Source: Macrocystis pyrifera (taxonomy: Eukaryota; Sar; Phaeophyceae; Laminariales; Laminariaceae). Taken from it: DNA of 64,000 nt. The stretch is taken from the NCBI GenBank assembly GCA_031763025.1, contig JASSKH010000003.1, positions 18,942,977 to 19,006,976 on the forward strand, in the 5' to 3' direction. The position numbers and the translations under genes are program-made. Positions 8,677 to 17,600 of the stretch are shown here, piece by piece (the stretch's first letter is position 1; every line of letters starts with the position of its first letter). The notes under the pieces were generated by a model. The model made no database searches and was not told where the DNA came from. It was given only the letters and a program-made list of their open reading frames with translations.

Positions 8677-11064
8677 TTGCGTCCAGCCTCACTTTGATAG
8701 GATAACATTCAAGGCCGGACACAGCTGGCCAGGGCCTTCCGCATCCAGCTTGACCTCGTCCTTGGCTTCAACTGAGGCATATCGCCATGGGTGCTGGCAA
8801 TAGACACGGTAGACAAAATTAACAGGGTAGGGGATAAGCAGCAAGGCGATTTTGTCGACAACCGGCCAGAGTGTAGAAGGTCGCCAATCGTCTGTATCCC
8901 AATATACAGGCAAAAAAAAATAGAAATCTGGGCTCGGTCTCAAAGTAAAAAGCGCGCCTGAGGCACGACCTGATTGCACTCGCACACGGTGTGCACTCCA
9001 TGGAAATCTTGTCGCCTCTATTTCTAGTAGGCTCCTTCATCTTGTGAAACTCATCCTCGGTACGATGTGCCACACGCTGCAGAGAACGCTCTTGCCTGAA
9101 GTCATGCTAGTACAACCAAACGGATCTCCGTGCTTGCGAAGACAGCACGCTTGCACTACTTCTCGATGTCCATCGGCCCAACGGATGCCTACTCTTTGGC
9201 TCACTTTCTCGCCATAAATACCCTCAAAAGTAGAAATTCATTAAGTGGCCAGGGCGGTCTGCTCATCTATGAAGTTGTACGCTGGGGACGATTATGGGCC
9301 CAACGATAGAAAAAGACCTACGTACTAGCTAGACGACCATCACATGGGCAGGGCGCATGGAATTTTTCATGTACCACTGACCGCATCGCTCTCCCGTGGA
9401 AAGTATAAGAGATGACCTTCGCCAATGTTGTCCGCCACGAACTGGACCCCCGCGACGCGCACGAGAGCCTGCTCTATGTGCGTAGTAATATTTCTGTCTA
9501 CTGCACAGCACCGTATGGTAGTGGCAAGGGACAACGGCAGCAGATCGCACGAAAGCGGGTGGAGAACTTGTGGGTGTCATTGCGCCAACTTGTAGTTACG
9601 GGCGAAAGGTGAAGGACATACGACGTGGGAGAGAGAATTTCAAGAGCTACCCTACTAGCCTAAGTTGACACGCATCGAATCTGTTCCGGAGATACACCGC
9701 TCGAAATCCAACGAGCCATCAATGAACCATCAGTTCACGCCATCTGCCCAACCGTCAATTAACCTCACCTTGACGTGGTGGCATTCTTCCCGATGACTTA
9801 CGTTCTCCTTAAGCGTGCGCTGTTGTTGAAACCGTAGTTTTTCACAACTGAAAAGCTCTCGGCGGGCACTACGGCGTTGCAGATCCCATCCATCGCTGAC
9901 CCAGGAAAATGGTCATTGTTCAGAGCATGACGCACGAGCGGAGAGAGGAAAAGGCGTCATGTAAAGGTACTATTGTACTACCTGCTATCTTGGATGACGC
10001 CTACAAGCAGGATCTGTACATGGTGACATGATGGGTGTTGTCCGGTAATACGAACAATAGAACACCGTTTACAGCAGCAACAGCAGCCCCAGCAGCTATC
10101 GAAACTGACACAGCTACTACTGTGCAGCAGCAACCCCAGCTCAGCAGCAAAGCCCCAGCCATTATGGTGTTTGCGAAGTTCAGATTATGGTTGGGTTTGG
10201 CGTATTTCTATTCTCCCGATCCCAAAAAATAATCAACTACCCAAACTAAGGACCCAAAATCGGCTCATATGGGCCATATCTTCACAAAAAATTCGGGTTG
10301 GGTTTGGCTTCTTGGGTTTCGATTATGACCATAGCTTCATTGACCAGGACAACCCGGAGATGCCCCGGGCGAATGAAACATCGTATTTGGCAAGAAATCA
10401 TAATCATCTACGTCACGTACTCATACGCACAGCGTACCCCAGCACGAAGAGGGAGGCATGATACATGGGTTGCCTCACACCACCAAGCTATCTAACCAAG
10501 CGCACGGCCCATTTGGCGAGGCCGTGTCAACGCGAGGCCCTCGCGAAGACCGGCAAAGTCATGCGGCCATATGCGGCGGAGGGCTGGCAGGGTGCAGCGT
10601 CAACATCGTTGACGGCGCCGTGTGCGCTGTGGACTGCTTCTGAAGTTGTTGCTCTGCTGTGCTGCTTGTTCTTGATGCGGCAACAAAGTAGCGGCACTCT
10701 GGGCTCTGGCGCGTGTTACCGCACCACACGCACACCCACACACAGCACGCCTACGCACGCACTGCACAACGGGTTTCGGTCGCATCGATTGGCACTCTTC
10801 GCATTGCTGCCATAGAGCACAGAGCACACACACACGCAGCGAGCCATGCAGCAGCAGCAGCAGCAGCGAGCAGTATCTCGCACGAAGCCGTTGGTGTTCC
10901 ATTTTTCGTACTTTTATTTCGTTATTTGTCATTTGTTGCTGTATTCCATTTTCCTAGAGTTTTATTTCCAGTTCAAAACCGAAATGATCGTTTTGGATTC
11001 TCGCAATCACTTTCACAAACCCTGATTATGTTTTGGTTTGGTGAATAGCCTGTGGTTCTCGACC
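8677..11064. other. Unrecognised intergenic sequence with simple-sequence patches
   Basis: I find no gene here. Visible patches are CAG/CAA-rich sequence at 10075-10165, two short related segments (GGTTGGGTTTGGC at about 10190 and 10300), CA-rich sequence at 10720-10760 and GCAGCAGCAG at 10848-10872. Open frames up to about 116 codons exist on both strands but show no motif. Confidence 0.35.
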
Positions 11065-11069
11065 CAACC

Positions 11070-11335
11070 TGTTGATTGATCCCTAAAGGTATAGGCGCAG
11101 CTGGCACGGGAACGCGTGGCTGACTCCAGACTTGAAACATAAATCCTCTTATATTACATCCTCGCTGTAGAGTTGACTCGCCTCACATGCAGTGTAGGGT
11201 TTCACCTGATGAGTGGCATTGGTGGGCACGCATTACCCCGATATCCCAATACCCTACTGCCGGAATCCCTTTCCAGCGTGGAACTCCCCAATCTACCATG
11301 GATCTTATATGTCGTGTATCTGAGTACAATCAACA
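11070..11335 (-). repeat. 3' LTR of small LTR element, copy 1
   Basis: 266 bp, TG...CA with inverted ends TGTTGATTG/CAATCAACA. Next to it at 11336-11343 is the polypurine tract on the minus strand. It matches 32319-32584 in reverse orientation and 12210-12465 in direct orientation. Confidence 0.88.
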
Positions 11336-11671
11336 TCCCCCCTACTCAATATACACGACCATACTCATATCCCCCCTGCTCCTGTGCATGAGCAATATTC
11401 CCCTCAGCTCTGTACATGAAAATGCACGACATCGCAGGGCATCTCAATAAAAATATCAACTCGAATCAAACTCAGAAAGTCAAAAATCCAATCTGTAACT
11501 CAAAAAATCAAATTCTTGAATCAACACTCAAACCCTCAAATCAGTATTCAAATGCTCAAATCCCCAGCCTCTCTGTTGCAAACACATAAAACTCTCGAAA
11601 TCCAACGCCAGATAAAACGGCATTCTTCTCGGATTCAGTCAGGTAAAACGGCATTTTCCGCGGAATTGGTC

Positions 11672-11764
11672 ACACCACATCCCGTCCGCTCTGTGAAGTT
11701 AAGCGGCGTCGGGCCAGGCTAGTACTACGGTGGGAGACCACGCGGGAAGCCCTGGTGCTGTCCC
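11672..11764 (+). rRNA. 5S rRNA-derived fragment inside the small LTR element
   Basis: The segment contains the conserved 5S blocks in order: CCCGTCCG, GAAGTTAAGCGG, GTCGGGCCAGGCTAGTACTA, GGTGGGAGACC, GGGAAGCCCTGGTGCTGT. It lacks about the first 25-30 nucleotides of a normal ~120-nt 5S RNA, so it is 5'-truncated. It still has the box A (GAAGTTAAGC) and box C (GGTGGGAGACC) regions of the internal Pol III promoter. It is plus-strand, hence antisense to the element. In copy 2 the corresponding position holds about 2 kb of different sequence. A functional 5S gene is unlikely. Confidence 0.8.
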
Positions 11765-11971
11765 AATCGGTTACGCGGCGGTCGACACGACGGCGGCGGT
11801 AACGGTGCTTACGACATGCGCTTCATCGTCGCAACAAAAGTGCAGTAATCCTTTGACTGCCGACGTTGCTGACGGTGCTGCTGGAGCTGCTGCTGGAGCT
11901 GCTGCTGGAGCTGCAACTACTACTCTCCAGCGCCTTCGCCACCAGTGCCAAGCGATTCTACCAGGTCCGGC

Positions 11972-12118
11972 TCAAACTTGGCCCCGCTGGGATCGCTGCT
12001 GCTCTCCTGGTGCGGCATCTCCTTTCTCTTCTGACACACACGTCCTCTCCTCCAGGACCTCGATCTCATCTTCAAAATACACACACACGCTGGCTCCCTC
12101 ACGAAGCACATCATCTAA
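11972..12118 (-). pseudogene. Element-borne acidic open frame
   Basis: On the element's sense strand an open frame runs through LDDVLREGAS, FEDEIEVLEERT and ends at a stop at 11972-11974. An overlapping frame encodes MPHQESSSDPSGAK and ...GTGGEGAGE and stops near 11920. The 40.1-kb fragment has LDDVV...EEEIEVLEERT and the MPH start in one frame separated by a TGA, suggesting the two were once one protein. EIEVLEERT is preserved in all three copies. I do not recognise the protein; it may be element-encoded or a captured host fragment. Confidence 0.4.
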
Positions 12119-12209
12119 AAAGAATAGACATGCTGGAAGCAGGTTCCCGCCTCTTTGGGTTGGCCTGGGCTACGCTTGCCAATAGAAGATCACCGGTATT
12201 TCACTACTG

Positions 12210-12465
12210 TGTTGATTGATCCCTAAAGGTATAGGCGCAGCTGGCACGGGAACGCGTGGCTGACTCCAGACATGAAACATAAATCCTCTTATATTACATC
12301 CTCGCTGTAGAGTTGACTCGCCTCACATGCAGTGTAGGGTTGCACCTGATGAGTGGCACTGGTGGGCACACATTACCCCGATCCTACTGCCGGAATCCCT
12401 TTCCAGCGTGGAACTCCCCAATCTACCATGGATCTTATATGTCGTGTATCTGAGTACAATCAACA
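12210..12465 (-). repeat. 5' LTR of small LTR element, copy 1
   Basis: 256 bp, matching 11070-11335 except for a short deletion (the ATATCCCAATACCC region is shortened) and a few substitutions. CAACC follows as target duplication. Confidence 0.88.
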
Positions 12466-12470
12466 CAACC

Positions 12471-14682
12471 ATAATCGGTTCTTTCGCAAACACTCTATTG
12501 CTGGTGCTTCGAGATAGCGTCGTCGTACTCAACACCGCGCTGTCAAAAAATGTACCGCCTATATAAGTACGGGGTGACGTGGTGTGGGAAAGCCGCGGAC
12601 AGTAGTGGCGGCGGCAGCAGCGACAACAGCAGGGGCCTGAACCAATCGATTTTCAATGTACAGCAGCAACCCTACAGGTAGCTGTCGCTGCTACGTACGC
12701 CTTGCTGTTGCTGTCACTCTTTCCGCTGCTGTCCTGTAGATGACGTCATTACCAACGGTTGCTGTCCAACAAAACTCACACTAGTAGGACATCAACAGCC
12801 GCAGCCTATGCAACCCAAGCAACCAGCACACCTCCTGCTACCTTCAGCAGCATCCACAGTTTTTCTGTTGCTGCTGCTGCTGCTGCTGCCTCATCATGGT
12901 AGCGGTGTTGTAGCTGCTCCTGTCGCCGTGGCTGCAACACGACTGGTAGCTGTACTACGGTTGGTCTTGATGTTATCGTCAAAACGCGTGCTCGCAAGAC
13001 ACTCCCACTGCCTACACTTGATCAGAACGCGGTGAAACGAAAAGTACGAGAAAGCGACACCTAACCCGCTAGGCAATGAAAGCACCCACATAAGCCTCCT
13101 AGCCGAACTCACGCTGTTGCAACATGCCGGCCGCCTTGCAGTCGCGTGTGTTGTAAGGAAAACGGACTTGGCCGTTCAGGTCGAGGCGAGTGTCTGTGTG
13201 TGCTTCCGCCGTCATGGTTGTCAAAGCACGAAGCCCAAGGGTGAGCGTAGGATGGACCCCAACTCAGAGAGTCCAGGGGTGTGTGCAGAGTGGAACCCAA
13301 GTGTGCGAAATGCCGGGTGTGTGCTGTGAGCGCGGGCCTTGCGGCGCGATGCCAAGCAAGCGCGGCGCAATGTTCTAAGCAAACTGGGTCTCCTGATTGG
13401 TCAATGCTAAGCAAAAATGAGTTTCCACACATTGGGTGCGTTGCGATGCGAAGCAAATGGAGCGATATGATTGGAGAATGCTAAGCAGATCTAGCCCGGT
13501 ATACGAACTCTAGCTGGCAAACGCTCTCTGTTCTCGTTCAATCTGGATGCATGCATAAACATGCTGATGGCTGATGTGATGGCAAGCAGTAAAGCAAGCC
13601 CAAAATCGCCGACGGTTTGGAGTTTCCAGTGGCTCGGTAACACCGCCATTTGCACCTCAACAGAGAGATTCACAGTTGCTACTACTTCATACATACGTAG
13701 GTTCTAGATTACAACCAAAGATTTGGTGCCTGCATCAGACCACCAGTGGACGCGTGATCGATCATCATGATTTCATGATGATCGAACAGACCGTCAGACA
13801 TGCATGATTGATGTGCTGCATGTGCTGCATGCATGTGCGGGATATTTTCGAGGAGATTTTTTGTTGGGGGATCGGTTTCCCGGCTACAGCAGCAGTAGTA
13901 CCCACCATTTACTTTTACCTTGTACAACACAGCAGCAGAGAGACTAATAGGAGCCGGTACGTAGCAAAATGCACTATTTTAGTACATTTACACACTCATC
14001 TATCTAACTAAACTGCCTCTGGTTGCCCCTACCCTATACGCGGCAGCGGCCTCCGGTGGCCCTCCGAGGGCCGGCCCCTGGCGCGGAGGCGCACCACGCC
14101 CTCCGGCCCGAGCCTCTGCCACCTGTTCTATATAAAATCCGTGGCTAAAGGTATTAACGAAACGGTCACTATACTTGTAACAAGACGGCATTTATTTATC
14201 GCGTTGATTCTTCACGCACAACGCGTTGTCGCGGGCCAGCGTTCAATCAACACCATTGAGCACTTGATTGAGCAACTAACTACTACTACTGCTGTGGTAT
14301 GGGTATATACTAACTGGAGGTACATCCTTTCGTCGGCAGTTCGTCATGCGGTACGAAGGTATATATTACTTGAGTGATTTGTCCCCAAAACTGAACTATA
14401 GAGACTGCAGTCGATTTGCAGGTTCGAGGGTTGTGAGTTACCTGTAACAGTTGCTGATGTTTGCTAAGCTGCCCCAAGCTGTGTGTAGCATGAAGCGAAT
14501 TATGTATATGGAACTGCTGGCAAACAAAAGTCACATCTTGTACTTAACGCTGTCGTTTCCCGTTCCCCCGCATCTCCCACCCAATGTCTGTCCCACCTCC
14601 CCTCCCTGTGTTTGAAAGTATGTTTTGACGACGGATTCGACCACTGGACCCGACCGGCACCCCTTCCTTTCTTCTGCGGCAG
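12471..14682. other. Region upstream of SOD1 exon 2; first exon not identified
   Basis: I searched for a start codon exon ending in phase 0 before a GT donor and coding the ELPY...LEPxISxE segment found in SOD2, and found none. A leucine-rich open frame at 12808-13035 looks superficially like a signal peptide but consists of CTG repeats and has no SOD-like continuation. A GC-rich patch containing the palindrome GGCCCTCCGAGGGCC lies at 14041-14110. Confidence 0.4.
13758..13785. repeat. Perfect short hairpin
   Basis: 13-bp arms (TCGATCATCATGA and its complement) separated by TT. No flanking duplication or T-run is visible, so neither a terminator nor a mobile element is claimed. Confidence 0.6.
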
Positions 14683-17600
14683 ACACTTGAGTACCACCCC
14701 GGAAAGCACCACGCCGGCTGTGAGTACCTCTTCCTATTACATGCATGCATGGGTGTACTCTGTTATTTTATGTTCTTCATACGTCCATCTTGCTATGTTT
14801 CTCAGTTACAATACAGTATTAACAGTCCATTATATATATGTTTGTTGTTTTCATACAAGTATGTGCATGAAAGAGGGGCATATCGATAACCACGTACTTG
14901 TACAGCATTGTGTGTTTTCACATTAAACCGTTAGCATCCGCCGTCGTATGTCGCGTTCACGTACTTCTTAGTTGGGCACTGCTGTGCACAATTAGCTATA
15001 CACAGACGAAAAAAGGGGCGCCCTCTACTATTAATTATATCACATTACATGTTGCCGTACCCCGAGCCCCGCCGAAGTCCGTTTTGCGTTCTTCACGCTA
15101 GTTCTGCGCTCTCCCCCATCTACACGTAGTACTCCGGGTAGCTGATTTACAACAACTATTAATACTGACATTGTCATACTGGTATCACTTTTTGATAGTA
15201 TTATAATCTTTACCATTGCCTGTAACCGCGTGGTCGAGGCACTACAACAACAGTATTAATAGTAGTATTGGAGGGCTTGAGCCGAGGTATTTTCCTGTCA
15301 CCGGTATACGTCAAGATTCGTCTTACTAATCTACGCACCCCTGGTAAACACGTAAAAACCAACCACACCCCACGATAAACCGCGAACACAGTGTGATGCT
15401 ACATGACAGCTCGATCAAAAAAACAATCGATGGTTTGCTTGCACCTTGAAAAAACATGCGCGGCCCTCGTCACGTCCTCCTCAAAACAATTTCGACTGTA
15501 TATATACCATGATAACATATAATACTTGAAGTGCTACGCCCCCCAGCTCAGAGGGTGTGGAAAATGCAGTTTCCAAAACCGTCATTCGATCAAGTGCATT
15601 ATTTTAGTCTGTTTTTGTGTGGTGGAGATATACTTTATTATCCAGTCCACGCGTACCCACTAAGAGTGAGGCGGGTAAGGAGGGGATGAGGGAGGGGGGA
15701 TACCATATGGTGCTGCCATGACATTGGGGAGCGGATAGAAATAACTCCGGTGCCTGATGTGATCTGCCACTATTCATGTCTGCTGCCAACCGCTACTTGG
15801 TCCAACGGGAACCTCACCCCTCCCTCATCTACGTGTGCCTTGCGTGTTTCGATTTTCTTGGACAGATGTGGCTAACATCAACGGTTTCATCGAGGAGGAC
15901 CCTACCTTGGCACACATGACCGTTGACGAGATCATGATGGTCACTGACGGTACTGTTTTCAACAACGCCGGACAGGTGCGGTTGTAGGAAGGAGTAAATA
16001 CAACACATAGAGTATCGTAGATAAAGCATAAAAGGAAGTAGACATAGAAGATAGATAGACCTTCTGCATAGGTTTCCTTTATATCAGGTATTTCTTTCAG
16101 GAATGTTTTAATTAATGACTGTGAACGGAGCTCATGGTGCATATTGTCGGATGGCAAGCCTAATAATAGTAATAATTATGATTATTATTATTTGACACGG
16201 TAGTGTGTATGGGCATGGTATGATGTGATATGATAAGTGGTGTATGGTATGTTATAACATCGTGGTATTTTAATTACCACCAGGTATAATATTAATGATG
16301 ATGTTAGTAATGACGATATGCATGCCGACGGTCGCCGGAGGTCCCCCTTCATCCAAACAAAGCAAACACAGCACGTATATCATATCAGGTCGCATACTAT
16401 GCAATGTTATGTCGTAATGATATTCAGCAATGCGTCTAGTACACATGGCGGCAGCGGGGGTGCAGCTTGCGCAATCACTGGGGGCATGCCCGAGAGGACG
16501 CTGTGAATATCATGGTCACTATTAATAGTGTTCTCCTGTGATACTTACATTGGTTCCATGTACTGTCGATCGCACCCTTCTGCCCAGCAAGGATTTCCAT
16601 TTTTTATGGCGGCAGCAGTGACGTCATATATACAATCAACGTGATTTATTTTTCCCTCCTCTCTGCCTTTCCTTGACACGAAGCAACGGTTCGCCATCGT
16701 TATCTTTTCTTTTGAAATTGTCTTTACAATAGGTTTACAACCACAACTTCTACTGGAGGTCGTTGTCCCCCTGGTCGGGAAGCGAGCCCACGGGCGCCAT
16801 CAAGCATGACATCCTTGCTGAGTACGGCAGCTTCGAGTATTTCAAGGAGGTCTTCAGCACGTCTGCCTCCGGCCACGTCGGCTCTGAGTGGACCTGGCTT
16901 GTGCAGACTGCCGACGGCTCCGTCATGGTGAGCTGTGAACAATTAACTAGAGTACTACTGTAAGAGCGATTTGATTTGTCTGTAACCGATGGGTGCGGTA
17001 TTGAAAGCAAGAAATCAAGACAAAGGGCCAAATCGCACGTGGCAAGAGCCAAATCGAACAACGGGGGCCGTTCTTTCACAATAACCAAAACGAAAGCTCG
17101 TCTTGCAAGTTTTCAGGAAGGTTCAGGCCTCAGCCGGTAAATGTAGTGCAAATTGATGCCTGGAATATGAACATGTATATTACATTATACGGTGAAATAA
17201 ACCGGCCTGGCGATATAGATTATTGCAGTGAGACAGACGGCATAGGTAAGAATGCTTCTAGGGAGAGGGAGGAGAGCTCGCGTGCACGGGTGTCGACAGC
17301 GGAGTTTTGGTGTCGGTGCTGCGGTGTCCGCGGTCAAGCAAGTGAGCAAGCAAACAAGGAGCTGGATGCACTCGCCCCACCCTGCCGTCTTCTTCGACTT
17401 CACAGCAGCTGTATTGATGTTCTTACTGTAGTTAGCTACAGAAGTCGGTGATACGTGCATTGAGACTGTACGTGCGTTTTGCCGATCCCGCCACCCTCCT
17501 CCTGCGAGGATATTATCCTCCGTCCATTGACGCTGGCTGCACTTCTATAACTGATCTAACTCCATGCTATCGTATCCTTGCTTGTGACTATTATTGCAGA

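Larger units (their letters stand above)
11070..12465 (-). mobile_element. Small non-autonomous LTR element (TRIM/LARD type), copy 1, with 5S-derived segment
   Basis: Two direct repeats (11070-11335, 266 bp; 12210-12465, 256 bp) begin TGTTGATTG and end CAATCAACA. They are flanked by the 5-bp duplication CAACC at 11065-11069 and 12466-12470, so this is a complete 1396-bp insertion. TCCCCCCT immediately inside the left LTR reads AGGGGGGA on the minus strand, a polypurine tract, so the element is oriented minus. There is no room for gag-pol. The internal 874 bp carries a 5S rRNA-like segment and a short acidic open frame on the minus strand. Related copies lie at 29700-32584 and 40110-40300, showing a mobile family. 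Mobilisation would require an autonomous partner, for which the copia element is one candidate without direct evidence. Confidence 0.88.

Noticed and set aside
11672-11764. Functional 5S rRNA gene
   Set aside because: The first ~25-30 nucleotides are missing, and the sequence is embedded in a mobile element with no T-run terminator visible directly after it.
11866-12219. 117-codon plus-strand frame in the small LTR element
   Set aside because: It is antisense to the element orientation fixed by the polypurine tract, and its leucine run is a CTG repeat. The minus-strand frame is better preserved among copies.
12808-13035. Leucine-rich frame resembling a signal peptide, considered as SOD1 exon 1
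   Set aside because: The hydrophobic run is a CTG microsatellite, and the frame neither continues into ELPY...ISAE nor ends at a phase-0 donor.
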